Source of the DNA: Sphingosinicella sp.
GTDB lineage: Bacteria; Pseudomonadota; Alphaproteobacteria; Sphingomonadales; Sphingomonadaceae
DNA: 38,205 nt
Direction: 5' to 3'
Assembly (NCBI RefSeq): GCF_013911755.1
Contig: NZ_JACESP010000030.1
Location: forward strand, 1 to 38,205
In this document: positions 6,941 through 15,765 of the stretch, piece by piece
How positions within the stretch are numbered: the stretch's first letter is position 1
Layout of the letters: each line of letters begins with the position of its first letter
The notes under the pieces: generated by a model
What the model was told of the DNA's origin: nothing
Database searches by the model: none
The model's input: only the letters and a program-made list of their open reading frames with translations
Made by a program: the position numbers and the translations under genes

Positions 6941-7831
6941 ATGGATATCAAGGCCGCCATTGCCGCCGCGCCCTATGGCGCAAGCGAACGCGTCTCGCCG
7001 CTGGTGCGCCGCGTGCTCGCGCGGAATCCAAGCCCGTTTACCTTCCTCGGCACCGGCACCTATATCGTGGGGAGCGGCAAGGTCGCCGTGATCGACCCCG
7101 GCCCGGACGAGGACGAGCATCTGGACGCCATCCTCGCCGCCACGGCGGGCGAAACGATCAGCCATCTGTTCGTCACCCACACGCACCGCGACCATAGCCC
7201 CCTCGCCGTGCGGCTGAAGGCGCTGAGCGGCGCCGAGGTCGTGGGCTGCGCGCCGCTGGTGCTGGAAGACGACGGCCCCCGCACCGACGCCGCGTTCGAC
7301 AGCACCTATGCGCCGGACCGCGTGCTCGCGCACGGCGAGGTCGTGCCCGGCGGCACCTGGGCGGACGGCGGCTGGACGCTGGAGGCCGTGCACACCCCCG
7401 GCCACACATCGAACCACCTCTGCTTCGCGCTCCACGAGGAAAAGGCGCTGTTCACCGGCGACCATGTGATGGGCTGGTCGACAAGCGTCGTGACGCCGCC
7501 CGATGGCGACATGCGCGACTATATGGCGAGCCTGAAGCTGCTGCAGACGCGCGACGACGCCATCTATTATCCTACGCACGGCGAGCCCGTCACCGAGCCG
7601 CAGCGGCTGGTGCGCGGCTACATCGCGCACCGCCGCCAGCGCGAGGGCCAGATTCTGCGCCTTCTGGAGGGCGGCCCGAAGGCGATCCCCGATCTCGTCG
7701 CCGCGATGTACGCCGCTGTCGATCCCCGGCTGCACCCCGCCGCAGGCCGCTCGGTGCTCGCGCACCTGATCGACCTTCAGGCGCGCGGCATGGTAAGCGC
7801 GGACGGAGACGTTTGGGAGAAAGCCGCGTGA
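6941..7831 (+). CDS. Metallo-beta-lactamase-fold hydrolase, LACTB2-like
   Basis: A 296-aa MBL-fold protein with the metal-binding motif THTHRDH (79-85), HTPGHTSNH (151-159, His155), FTGDH (171-175, Asp174) and PTHGEP (212-217, His213). The C-terminal 70 residues look like the winged-helix extension found in LACTB2-like proteins (GQILRLLEGG...VLAHLIDLQARGMV). LACTB2 relatives are ribonucleases, others act on thioesters; the substrate here is unknown. The ATG at 6941 was chosen because the protein then begins at the conserved domain; a longer frame from 6731 overlaps the preceding gene by 160 bases. The DUF4230 gene overlaps its stop codon by four bases. Confidence 0.85.
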   Translation: MDIKAAIAAAPYGASERVSPLVRRVLARNPSPFTFLGTGTYIVGSGKVAVIDPGPDEDEHLDAILAATAGETISHLFVTHTHRDHSPLAVRLKALSGAEVVGCAPLVLEDDGPRTDAAFDSTYAPDRVLAHGEVVPGGTWADGGWTLEAVHTPGHTSNHLCFALHEEKALFTGDHVMGWSTSVVTPPDGDMRDYMASLKLLQTRDDAIYYPTHGEPVTEPQRLVRGYIAHRRQREGQILRLLEGGPKAIPDLVAAMYAAVDPRLHPAAGRSVLAHLIDLQARGMVSADGDVWEKAA

Positions 7832-8439
7832 AAACCGTTCTGACGCTCGTCGCCGGTCTGCTGCTCGGCGCCCTCGCCGCCTTTTTCCTGGTCCGCGAAA
7901 AGGACAAGCCGGTGGATGCGCGGTCCATCGCCGCCGCCAGCCTTGAGGCGGTCCGTGCGCAGAACAAGCTCACCGTGTTCGCCGGGCGTTTCACGGTCGC
8001 GGTGACGACGCGCGTCGAAAAGCTCGGCCTGTCGGCGGAAAAGACGCTGATCGTGCCCGCTACGGTCCGCTACGACATCGATTATTCGAAGGTCCGCCGC
8101 GACGACATGGTGTGGGACGAAGGCAGCCGCGTGATGACGGTGCGCCTGCCCGATATCCAGCTCGACGAGCCGCAGGTCGATATGGCGAACGTCCGCGAAT
8201 ACGGCGGCGGCACGATCCTGATGGCGCTCGGCAATGCCGAAGAGGTCATCGACGCTGCCAACCGCCGCAAGATCAGGGAGGCCGTGCTCAAGGAAGCCGA
8301 TACCAGCCTCCTGCGGGAACTCGCGCGCAGTTCCGCGCGCACCGCCGTGGAGCGCGGCTTTGCCTTGCCGCTCGCCGCTGCAGGAATCGACGCCCGCGTC
8401 ATCGTCCGTTTCCCGGACGAGAGCGGCTACGCACTTTAG
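7828..8439 (+). CDS. DUF4230 family membrane-anchored protein
   Basis: A 203-aa protein starting with a GTG at 7828 that overlaps the previous stop codon (GTGA); GGGAGA lies six bases upstream. An alternative TTG at 7813 would remove that ribosome site. The N-terminus [20 protein letters not shown] is a single membrane anchor, with the rest facing the periplasm. Residues 40-200 match the DUF4230 layout (extended strands such as [11 protein letters not shown] and [17 protein letters not shown], then a helical segment and a final strand RVIVRFPDE). Function unknown. It sits between the MBL hydrolase and nadA in a run of close plus-strand genes. Confidence 0.8.
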   Translation: MKTVLTLVAGLLLGALAAFFLVREKDKPVDARSIAAASLEAVRAQNKLTVFAGRFTVAVTTRVEKLGLSAEKTLIVPATVRYDIDYSKVRRDDMVWDEGSRVMTVRLPDIQLDEPQVDMANVREYGGGTILMALGNAEEVIDAANRRKIREAVLKEADTSLLRELARSSARTAVERGFALPLAAAGIDARVIVRFPDESGYAL

Positions 8440-8452
8440 GAGTATTGACGAC

Positions 8453-9457
8453 ATGGATGCACGCCGCGCAGAGCTGCCGAAGGGCAAGGATTTGCTGAGC
8501 GAGATCGACCGGCTGAAGCGGGAACGCAACGCCGTGATCCTCGCGCATTACTATCAGGAGGCCGCGATCCAGGACATCGCGGACTTCGTCGGCGACAGCC
8601 TCGATCTCTCGCGCAAGGCCGCGGACACGGACGCGGACGTCATCGCCTTCTGCGGCGTGCGCTTCATGGCGGAAACCGCGAAGATTCTCTCCCCGCAGAA
8701 GACCGTGATCCTGCCCGACATAGACGCCGGATGCAGCCTTGAAGACTCCTGCCCGCCCGAGCAGTTCAAGCGCTTCCGCGAGGCGAACCCCGATCACATC
8801 GCGCTCACCTACATCAACTGCTCGGCGGCGGTGAAGGCGCTCTCCGACATCATCGTCACCTCGTCGTCGGCCGAAAAGATCATCAGCCAGCTGCCGAAGG
8901 ATCAGAAGATCATCTTCGGGCCGGACCGGCACCTCGGCGGCTATCTTTCGCGCAAATTCGGCCGCGAGATGCTGCTGTGGCCGGGCGCGTGCATCGTCCA
9001 CGAGGCGTTCAGCGAAAAGGAACTGCTGAAGCTGAAGGCGCAGCACCCCGAGGCGCCCGTCGCCGCGCACCCCGAATGCCCCGGCAACATCCTCGACCAC
9101 GCCGATCTCGTCGGCTCGACAAGCGCGATCCTGAAATTCGCGCTCGAAAGCCCGGCCGACACGATCATCGTCGTCACCGAGCCGCACATCATCCACCAGA
9201 TGGAAAAGGCCGCCCCGCACAAGACCTTCATCGGCGCGCCGGGCGCGGACGGGAATTGCAGCTGCAACAACTGCCCGTTCATGGCCTTGAACACGATGGA
9301 AAAACTCTACCTCGCACTGCGCGATCTCAAGCCCATGATCGAGATGGACGAGGAGATGCGCGTGAAGGCGCTGAAGCCGCTCGAACGGATGCTCGCGATG
9401 GCGTCGTCGACAGTCGGGCAGGGCGACATTTCAAGCGTGCGCGTTACGGGAGATTGA
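8453..9457 (+). CDS. nadA: Quinolinate synthase NadA
   Basis: A 334-aa enzyme that condenses iminoaspartate with dihydroxyacetone phosphate to quinolinate, using a 4Fe-4S cluster. It shows AHYYQ (31-35) and the cysteine motifs [10 protein letters not shown] (92-101), WPGACIVHE (176-184) and NCSCNNCP (268-275). By spacing against other NadA proteins the cluster ligands are probably Cys94, Cys180 and Cys274. [15 protein letters not shown] and TEPHIIHQM are also family motifs. The ATG at 8453 follows a TAGGAG that overlaps the DUF4230 stop. No nadB is adjacent, although nadC lies downstream after an S9 peptidase gene. Confidence 0.96.
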   Translation: MDARRAELPKGKDLLSEIDRLKRERNAVILAHYYQEAAIQDIADFVGDSLDLSRKAADTDADVIAFCGVRFMAETAKILSPQKTVILPDIDAGCSLEDSCPPEQFKRFREANPDHIALTYINCSAAVKALSDIIVTSSSAEKIISQLPKDQKIIFGPDRHLGGYLSRKFGREMLLWPGACIVHEAFSEKELLKLKAQHPEAPVAAHPECPGNILDHADLVGSTSAILKFALESPADTIIVVTEPHIIHQMEKAAPHKTFIGAPGADGNCSCNNCPFMALNTMEKLYLALRDLKPMIEMDEEMRVKALKPLERMLAMASSTVGQGDISSVRVTGD

Positions 9458-9467
9458 CATGAACGCC

Positions 9468-9552
9468 GTGCGTCCCTCGACTGCGCTCGGGATGAAGGGC
9501 CTCTGTACCCAGTAAAAACGTGCATCATCCCGAGCGAAGTCGAGGGACGCAC
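9468..9552. repeat. REP-like element: 28-bp inverted repeat with a 29-base spacer
   Basis: The arm at 9468-9495 and the arm at 9525-9552 are reverse complements with a single mismatch (GCGCT versus TCGCT on the same strand). The arm begins GTGCGTCCCTCGACT and ends CGGGATGA. It lies between nadA and the S9 peptidase gene. A third copy of the same arm is at 1578-1605. This paired layout is typical of RAYT-mobilised REP/BIME elements. The rest of 9458-9653 shows no gene. Confidence 0.85.
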
Positions 9553-9653
9553 ACCCAGTCGTGTCACACGTTCGGCTTCCCGCCCGATTGACCCCGCCCC
9601 GAATCCGTTTCACTTGATGGGTCCGATAACATGCGTCTTGGGGACGAAACGCC

Positions 9654-11753
9654 ATGCGTTTTTCCATTCTGTTGATGGCGGCTTTCACTCTGGCGACTGC
9701 CCCTGCTGCGCACGCGGCCGACGACGATCCCAACCTCTGGCTTGAAGAGGTGGACGGCGCTCGCGCGCTCGATCAGGTGCGCGCGTGGAATGCCGCGACC
9801 GAGAAGCGCCTGCGGACGGAGAGCCCGGCGTTCAAGGCGCTGCAGGCCGACATGCAGGCGATCCTGGAGGACGGCAGCCGCATCGCCGTGCCCGAGACAA
9901 TTCTCGGGGACAAGGTGACGAACCTTTGGACCGATGCGAAGAACCCCCAGGGCCTGTGGCGCATCGCTGATCTCGATGCCTTCGCCGCCGGAAAGCCCGC
10001 CTGGCGCACACTGATCGACCTCGATGCGATGTCGAAAGCGGACGGGAGGAAATGGGTGTGGAAGGGCGCGGCGTGCCTTGCCCCCGCTTATGCCCGCTGC
10101 ATGGTCGGCCTTTCGGACGGCGGTTCCGACGCGCTCATCTACCGCGAGTTCGACATGGAGGCGGGCGCGTTCGTGGACGGCGGCTTCGAAACGCCCGAGG
10201 CGAAGGGCGACGTCGCGTGGGTCGATCTCGACCGGCTGATGATCGCCACCGCGCATGGCGGCGATGTCACCGAATCCGGCTATCCGCGTCAGGTGCGCCT
10301 GTGGAAACGCGGCACACCGATGGCGGAGGCCGCGCTGCTCGCGGAGGGCAAGGCCACCGACATGGGCATGGATGCGAGCGCAACCGGCAGCGAAGGCCGC
10401 ATGTGGCCGCGCATCACGCGCCATCCCGATTTCTGGACCGCCGAGACCTTCCACCTCAATCTCGACGGCACGCTCATTCGTTCGCCGCTACCCGAGACGG
10501 CGACGGTCGAGGACATGCTCGGCAGCCGCGTGATCGCGCTGCTGCACAAGGACTGGGCCTATGGCGGCAAGACCTACGCGGCGGGTTCGCTCATCGCCTA
10601 TGACGCGGCGACACTTGTTGTCGGGCGTCCGGCGGCGGTCGAGCAGGTCTATGTGCCAACGGGCAAACAGGCGATCGAGGCTGTCGTCGCGGGCAGTGGG
10701 CGCCTCTACGTGTCACTGCTGGAGGATGTCGCCGGGCGGCTGATCGCGCTGACACCCTCGGCGGCCGGCTGGACCGCTGAGACCGTGCCGGTGCCACCGA
10801 ACAGCACGGTGACGCTCGCGGCGGCCGGGGGCGCGAATGACACGGCTTTTTACACGACCGAGAGCTTTGCCAGCCCCGAGACGCTGATGGCAGTGCGCGG
10901 CGGTGACACGCCCACGGAAGTCGCCGCGCTTCGGGCCTTCTTCGATCCGGCCTCGATTTCCGTTGAGCAGCGCTTCGCGGCATCGAAGGACGGCACACGC
11001 ATCCCTTATTTCGTCGTGCGTCCGGCAGGCGCGAAAGGCCCGCTGCCGACGATCATGCACGCCTACGGCGGCTTCCGCAGCGCGCAGAAGCCGACTTACC
11101 TCACCAAGAATCCCTACCAGATCGGCCCCGGCGGGCTATTCTGGCTGAAGGACGGCGGCAGCTTCGTGATCGCCAACATTCGCGGCGGCGGCGAATACGG
11201 CCCGGCTTGGCACGAGGCGGCGCTGCGCGAGAAGCGGCAGAACAGCTTCGACGATCTCTATGCCGTCGCCGAGGATCTGAAGCGTGCGGGGCTGACATCG
11301 AAGCTCGCGGTTTCGGGCCGTTCGCAGGGCGGGATGCTCGTGGGCGTCGCGATGACGCAGCGGCCGGACCTCTTCGACGCGGTCATCATGGGCGTGCCGC
11401 TCGCCGACATGCTGCGCTACAACAAGCTGCTCGCGGGCGCATCGTGGATGGGCGAATACGGCAATCCCGACGTGGCGGCGGACCGCGCCTTCATCGCGAA
11501 ATATTCGCCCTACCAGAACCTCCGCGCAGGCGCGAAATACCCGCCCGTCATCATCTATACGTCTACGAAGGACGACCGCGTCCACCCCGGCCACGCTCGG
11601 AAGTATGCGGCTCGGCTGGCGCAGCAGGGCCACGCGTTCGACTATTATGAAAACATCGAAGGCGGTCACGCCGGTGCGGCCAACGCCGCCGAACACGCCT
11701 ACCGCGCCGCGCTGATGCTGTCCTTCGCGCGCCGGGAACTGATGGGGAAATGA
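9654..11753 (+). CDS. Exported S9 family (prolyl oligopeptidase-type) peptidase
   Basis: A 699-aa serine peptidase with a signal peptide (MRFSILLMAAFTLATAPAAH, cut after AHA), so it acts outside the cytoplasm. Residues 25-410 form the N-terminal beta-propeller; the C-terminal alpha/beta-hydrolase domain carries GGFRSAQ, NIRGGGEYG, the nucleophile elbow GRSQGG (Ser557), TSTKDDRVHPGH (Asp640/641) and GGHAG (His672). This is the typical prolyl oligopeptidase set (DPNLWLEEVDG at the start is also characteristic). It would hydrolyse short peptides. It overlaps nadC by four bases (ATGA), an odd partner for a NAD biosynthesis gene. Confidence 0.93.
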   Translation: MRFSILLMAAFTLATAPAAHAADDDPNLWLEEVDGARALDQVRAWNAATEKRLRTESPAFKALQADMQAILEDGSRIAVPETILGDKVTNLWTDAKNPQGLWRIADLDAFAAGKPAWRTLIDLDAMSKADGRKWVWKGAACLAPAYARCMVGLSDGGSDALIYREFDMEAGAFVDGGFETPEAKGDVAWVDLDRLMIATAHGGDVTESGYPRQVRLWKRGTPMAEAALLAEGKATDMGMDASATGSEGRMWPRITRHPDFWTAETFHLNLDGTLIRSPLPETATVEDMLGSRVIALLHKDWAYGGKTYAAGSLIAYDAATLVVGRPAAVEQVYVPTGKQAIEAVVAGSGRLYVSLLEDVAGRLIALTPSAAGWTAETVPVPPNSTVTLAAAGGANDTAFYTTESFASPETLMAVRGGDTPTEVAALRAFFDPASISVEQRFAASKDGTRIPYFVVRPAGAKGPLPTIMHAYGGFRSAQKPTYLTKNPYQIGPGGLFWLKDGGSFVIANIRGGGEYGPAWHEAALREKRQNSFDDLYAVAEDLKRAGLTSKLAVSGRSQGGMLVGVAMTQRPDLFDAVIMGVPLADMLRYNKLLAGASWMGEYGNPDVAADRAFIAKYSPYQNLRAGAKYPPVIIYTSTKDDRVHPGHARKYAARLAQQGHAFDYYENIEGGHAGAANAAEHAYRAALMLSFARRELMGK

Positions 11754-12595
11754 ACATGGGGATCGCAGGTTTCGACACGGCGGCTTTCGTGCGCGCCACG
11801 CTCGCCGAGGATCTGGGCGGCGCGGGCGACATCACCTCCGCCGCGGTGATCCCGGCGGACGCTCGGTTCCACGGCGTGATGGACAGCCGCGACGCCATCG
11901 TTGTCGCCGGCCTCGACATCGCCGCTGCCTTCTTCCAGTCGCTCGATCCGGCGGTGGAGATCGAGATGCTTGCGAAGGACGGCGAGAGGGTGGCGTCGGG
12001 CACGGACCTGATGCGCCTCTCCGGCCTCGCCCGCGCCATGCTCACCGCCGAGCGCTCGGCGCTCAACACTGTCCAGCACCTCTCCGGCATAGCGACACTC
12101 ACGCGCCGCTATGTCGATGCCATCGCGGGCACTGGGGCGATCCTGCTCGACACGCGCAAGACCATCCCCGGGCTGCGGCTCCTCGAAAAATACGCAACGC
12201 GCATGGGCGGCGCGCAGAACCACCGCATGGGGCTCTGGGATGCGGCAATGATCAAGGACAACCACGTTGCCGTTGCGGGCGGCGTGGACGAGGCCGTGCG
12301 CCGCGCGAAGGACGCGGGCATCGCCAGCATCATCCTGGAGGTCGACCGGCTGGACCAGATCGAGCCGGGGCTTGCGGCGGGCGCGACGCACCTGCTGCTC
12401 GACAACATGAGCGTGCCGGACATTCGCGCCGCGGTAGCCCTCGTCGCGGGGCGCGTGCCCACCGAAGCCTCGGGCGGCGTCAATCTCGACACGATCCGGG
12501 CCATCGCCGAAACCGGCGTCACCTACGTTTCGGTCGGACGGATCACGCAGTCCGCGCCCGCCGCCGACATCGGGCTCGACCTTGCGAGCGCCTGA
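11750..12595 (+). CDS. nadC: Nicotinate-nucleotide pyrophosphorylase NadC (carboxylating)
   Basis: A 281-aa quinolinate phosphoribosyltransferase that converts quinolinate and PRPP to nicotinate mononucleotide. Motifs: ERSALN (101-106), DTRKTIPGLR (134-143), GGAQNHRMGL (153-162), KDNH (169-172), LLLDN, EASGGV and the C-terminal SVGRITQSAP. The ATG at 11750 overlaps the peptidase stop codon as ATGA; a second ATG two codons later is possible. It would use the quinolinate made by NadA, encoded 2.3 kb upstream on the same strand. The 3' end overlaps the RNase T2 gene by 14 bases. Confidence 0.96.
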   Translation: MNMGIAGFDTAAFVRATLAEDLGGAGDITSAAVIPADARFHGVMDSRDAIVVAGLDIAAAFFQSLDPAVEIEMLAKDGERVASGTDLMRLSGLARAMLTAERSALNTVQHLSGIATLTRRYVDAIAGTGAILLDTRKTIPGLRLLEKYATRMGGAQNHRMGLWDAAMIKDNHVAVAGGVDEAVRRAKDAGIASIILEVDRLDQIEPGLAAGATHLLLDNMSVPDIRAAVALVAGRVPTEASGGVNLDTIRAIAETGVTYVSVGRITQSAPAADIGLDLASA

Positions 12596-13289
12596 GCGCC
12601 TGCTCCTCGCGTTATGCCTCGCGGCCTGCGGATCGGCTGACGAGCCCGCCGGAACGGCGACGGCGGAGTGCAGCATCCCCAGCCGGATCGACCTCCCGCG
12701 CGCGGCGAGCCTGCCGGACGCGAAGCCTGATGCGCCCGCTGCGGCCTACGTGCTTGCACTGTCGTGGTCGCCGGAGTTCTGTCGCTTCCGCAAGGATGCC
12801 GCGGCCCATGAAGGCCAGTGCGAGGACAATGATTTCGATTTCATCCTGCACGGCCTCTGGGTGGACAGTGCAGCAGGCCCCGCGCCCCGCGCCTGCGCCG
12901 TGGCGCCGCCCGTGGGCGAAGCGCTCGTGCGCCAGCATTATTGCATGATGCCCTCGGCGCAGCTGATGCAGCACCAGTGGGCCGCGCACGGCACCTGCGC
13001 CTTTTCGAGCGCGGAGGCCTATTTCGGTGCCGCCAAATCGCTGTGGGACGGTGTGAAGCGGCCCGATCTCCGCCAGCTTCGCGGTGAGACGCTGACCGCC
13101 GGCATGGTGCGCGAGGCGTTCGTGAAAGCGAATATCGGCCTTCCTGCCGAAGCGATTGCCGTGATGGAAAACAATCGCGGCTGGCTGACGGAGGTGCGGC
13201 TGTGCATGGACCTCGATTACAACTATGCGGCCTGCCGCACACCCGGCGCGGCGGACGGCGCGCGCGTGCTTATCTGGCGCGGCGGGTGA
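12582..13289 (+). CDS. RNase T2 family lipoprotein with altered CAS II motif
   Basis: A 235-aa protein with a lipoprotein-type leader, LLLALCLAAC (Cys16 as lipid anchor), so it is likely tethered in the periplasm. CAS I is intact: FILHGLW (87-93, His90). CAS II reads HQWAAHGTC (131-139) and so keeps the second catalytic His136, but the usual Glu and Lys are replaced by Gln and Ala. Several cysteines (30, 67, 80, 105, 121, 139) fit a disulfide-bonded exported enzyme. RNase T2 enzymes cut RNA through 2',3'-cyclic phosphates; activity here may be reduced. The only reasonable start is the TTG at 12582, inside nadC, implying coupled translation. It converges on the DUF4112 gene, with a 20-base overlap of the ends. 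Confidence 0.85.
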   Translation: MRAPERLLLALCLAACGSADEPAGTATAECSIPSRIDLPRAASLPDAKPDAPAAAYVLALSWSPEFCRFRKDAAAHEGQCEDNDFDFILHGLWVDSAAGPAPRACAVAPPVGEALVRQHYCMMPSAQLMQHQWAAHGTCAFSSAEAYFGAAKSLWDGVKRPDLRQLRGETLTAGMVREAFVKANIGLPAEAIAVMENNRGWLTEVRLCMDLDYNYAACRTPGAADGARVLIWRGG

Positions 13290-13713
13290 CGGTGCCCTCC
13301 AGCACTGCCGTCTTCGGGTGGTGCCGATCGAGGTGGGCTTTGATAATGCGGAGGTTCCGCGTGTTCGAGCGGAACAGCACGTCCATCGCGTCGCCCAGTA
13401 GCGGCACGAAGCCGATCGCGGTGTCGAACAGCGTGTTCCCCGCCATGCGGGCGAGGTGCCAGCGCGACATACCGAGGTTGCGTGCTTCCCAGATGATATA
13501 GGCGGACATCAGCCCGGCGAGAATGTCGCCGCCCACCGGAACAAGGCCGAGGATCGCATCGAGCCCGACCTTGTAGTTGATGCCCGGGATCGTGATCGAC
13601 CGTTCAAGAAGCTTTTCGAGCACCTCGACACGGGCGCGCACCGCCTGCGGATCGCGTGCGTCGAGCCCTGCCCGGGTCATCGCATCTTCAAACGCCTGCT
13701 GATTCACGCTCAC
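13270..13713 (-). CDS. DUF4112 family membrane protein
   Basis: A 147-aa protein whose core, ITIPGINYKVGLDAILGLVPVGGD followed by a hydrophobic stretch and FVPLLGDAMDVLFRSNTRN, is the DUF4112 signature (described here in two pieces). Two hydrophobic segments, roughly 45-75 and 95-115, are probably membrane helices or re-entrant hairpins. Function unknown. The start chosen is the GTG at 13713 with GGAGG six bases upstream; an ATG at 13767 would reach back into sodC and has no good ribosome site. It follows sodC after 25 bases on the same strand and its 3' end overlaps the RNase gene by 20 bases. Confidence 0.8.
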   Translation of the reverse strand: MSVNQQAFEDAMTRAGLDARDPQAVRARVEVLEKLLERSITIPGINYKVGLDAILGLVPVGGDILAGLMSAYIIWEARNLGMSRWHLARMAGNTLFDTAIGFVPLLGDAMDVLFRSNTRNLRIIKAHLDRHHPKTAVLEGTVTRRAR

Positions 13714-13738
13714 CTTCAGCCTCCAAAGCCGTGGGACG

Positions 13739-14269
13739 CTATTTGGTGACGACGGGTCCACATGCAAGACGCGGACCTGCGTTTCCGGCAGGATCGGTCA
13801 CGCCGTCGTCGGGCTTGGCGTGGACGACGACCGCGGCGCCGTCCGTATCCAGCACCGGCATTTCGCCACTGTAAAGCGTGGCGCCTTTGATGCGCGCTTC
13901 GATCCGAGCGGTGCCGTCTGCAGCGACGGTAACATTCGGCATATCGCCCTTGTGGTTGCCATGCTTCTGGTTGGTCGGATTGAAGTGCGGCCCCGCCGAA
14001 GTGAAGTCCGGCGCGGTGCAAAGGCCGATCGCGTGGACATGGAAGGCGTAGGTGCCCGGCGACCAGCCTTCAAGCACGAGGCCGACATTGACGCTGCCGT
14101 TCGCCTCGGTCAGCACCGCGCGGCCTTTCGTGGCGCCGTCCTTGTCGAGGAGCTGAGCATAGGCGGCAGGCGGCGGCGCAGCGGGCGCAGCCGCAGGCTC
14201 TTCAGCCTGGCTCGCACATGCGGCCGCCAGCATGGCAGCCAAAGGCATGACGGTCGTGGAAACGCGCAT
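13739..14269 (-). CDS. sodC: Cu/Zn superoxide dismutase, lipoprotein form
   Basis: A 176-aa SodC. The leader ends in the lipobox LAAAC (Cys18), followed by an Ala/Pro/Glu linker, so the enzyme is probably anchored in the periplasm. Metal motifs are complete: FHVHAIG (76-82; His77, His79), AGPHFNP (92-98; His95), HGNHKGDMPN (103-112; His103, His106, Asp109) and VHAKPDD (149-155; His150). Cys84 and Cys170 (RLACG) form the conserved disulfide. It removes superoxide outside the cytoplasm. The ATG at 14269 has GGGGAAG eight bases upstream; a longer frame to 14341 is unlikely. It follows the pnt operon by 68 bases on the same strand. Confidence 0.94.
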   Translation of the reverse strand: MRVSTTVMPLAAMLAAACASQAEEPAAAPAAPPPAAYAQLLDKDGATKGRAVLTEANGSVNVGLVLEGWSPGTYAFHVHAIGLCTAPDFTSAGPHFNPTNQKHGNHKGDMPNVTVAADGTARIEARIKGATLYSGEMPVLDTDGAAVVVHAKPDDGVTDPAGNAGPRLACGPVVTK

Positions 14270-14337
14270 GATCAGTCTTCCCCTGTGGTGGTCTTTCTGA
14301 TGAACGCATTCTGGCGCCGAAGGTTTCGCGCGCAACC

Positions 14338-15759
14338 TCAATCCATGGCCTTGACGATTTCCTCGACCATTTTTTTGGCGTCGGCGAGGAGCATCATGGT
14401 GTTGTCGCGGTAGAAGAGTTCGTTGTCGACGCCGGCGTAGCCGACACCGCCCATCGAGCGCTTGATGAACAGCACGGTCTTCGCCTTTTCGACGTCGAGC
14501 ACGGGCATACCGTAGATCGGCGAGGACTTGTCGGTCTTCGCCGCTGGATTGGTCACATCGTTGGCGCCGATCACGAACGCGACATCGGCCTGGCCGAAGT
14601 CGGTGTTGATGTCTTCGAGCTCGAATACCTCGTCATAAGGCACGTTCGCTTCGGCGAGCAGAACGTTCATGTGCCCCGGCATACGGCCCGCCACCGGGTG
14701 GATCGCATAGCGCACGTCGACGCCCTGGTGCTTCAGCTTGTCGCCCATCTCGCGCAGCACATGCTGCGCCTGCGCCACCGCCATGCCGTAGCCCGGCACG
14801 ATGATGACCTTCTCGGCGTTCTGCATCAGGAACGCCGCATCCTCGGCGGAGCCGCGCTTCCACGGCCGGTCGATGGCGGCGGCAGCGCCCGCTGGCCCCG
14901 CCTCGGCGCCGAAACCGCCGGCGATGACGCTGATGAAGCTGCGGTTCATCGCGCGGCACATGATGTAGCTGAGGATCGCGCCCGAGGAGCCGACGAGCGC
15001 GCCGGTGATGATCATCGCGGTGTTCTGCAGCGTGAAGCCCATCGCTGCCGCCGCCCAGCCCGAATAGCTGTTCAGCATCGAGACGACGACGGGCATGTCC
15101 GCGCCGCCGATCGGGATGATGAGCAGGAAGCCGATCAGGAACGCAAGGCCGGTTACGGTCCAGAAAATCCAGGCGTCGGGCGACGGTTCAAGCGTGAACC
15201 ATGCGATGAGCCCGAGGATGCCGACCAGCGTGCCGAGGTTGATGACATGCCGCAGCGGCAGCAGGATCGGCGCACCCGACATGTTGCCGTTGAGCTTCAG
15301 GAACGCGATGACGCTGCCTGAGAAGGTGATCGCACCGATCGCGATGCCGAGACCCATCTCGACGCGGCTGACCGCGAAGATCTCGCCGTCCGCGCCCGCG
15401 ATGCCGAACGCCTGCGGATTGAGGAACGCCGCTGCCGCCACGAGCACGGCGGCGAGGCCCACAAGGCTGTGGAACGCCGCGACGAGCTGCGGCATCGCGG
15501 TCATCGCGATGCGCCGCGCGACGACGAAGCCAACCCCGCCGCCAAGGATGATCGCGGCCGCGATCTCGGGCAGCGAGGCGATCTCGTGCGTGGCGAGCGT
15601 CGTCGCCACCGCGAGCCCCATGCCGATCATGCCGTAGCGGTTGCCCGCGCGGCTGGTCTCGGGCGAGGACAGGCCCCGCAGCGCGAGGATGAACAGAACC
15701 CCGGAGACGAGGTAAGCGAGAAGTGCCCACGCGGGCACGGCGGAAGCGACGTGTTCCAT
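14338..15759 (-). CDS. pntB: NAD(P) transhydrogenase subunit beta
   Basis: A 473-aa membrane protein. The first 300 residues contain about eight to nine hydrophobic helices of the proton-translocating domain II; the last 150 form the NADP(H)-binding domain III, with GYGMAVAQAQ (323-332), HPVAGRMPGHMN, GANDVTNPAAKTD (398-410) and KRSMGGVGYAGVDN (433-446). It couples hydride transfer from NADH to NADP+ to proton entry and so supplies NADPH. Start is ATG at 15759, six bases after the pntAB stop. It is the last gene of the transhydrogenase group. Confidence 0.97.
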   Translation of the reverse strand: MEHVASAVPAWALLAYLVSGVLFILALRGLSSPETSRAGNRYGMIGMGLAVATTLATHEIASLPEIAAAIILGGGVGFVVARRIAMTAMPQLVAAFHSLVGLAAVLVAAAAFLNPQAFGIAGADGEIFAVSRVEMGLGIAIGAITFSGSVIAFLKLNGNMSGAPILLPLRHVINLGTLVGILGLIAWFTLEPSPDAWIFWTVTGLAFLIGFLLIIPIGGADMPVVVSMLNSYSGWAAAAMGFTLQNTAMIITGALVGSSGAILSYIMCRAMNRSFISVIAGGFGAEAGPAGAAAAIDRPWKRGSAEDAAFLMQNAEKVIIVPGYGMAVAQAQHVLREMGDKLKHQGVDVRYAIHPVAGRMPGHMNVLLAEANVPYDEVFELEDINTDFGQADVAFVIGANDVTNPAAKTDKSSPIYGMPVLDVEKAKTVLFIKRSMGGVGYAGVDNELFYRDNTMMLLADAKKMVEEIVKAMD

Positions 15760-15765
15760 CGGCGC

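Noticed and set aside
5578-6960. Open frame of 460 codons on the minus strand across the acyl-CoA dehydrogenase gene
   Set aside because: It mirrors the coding strand's codon-position bias and has no recognisable domain or ribosome site.
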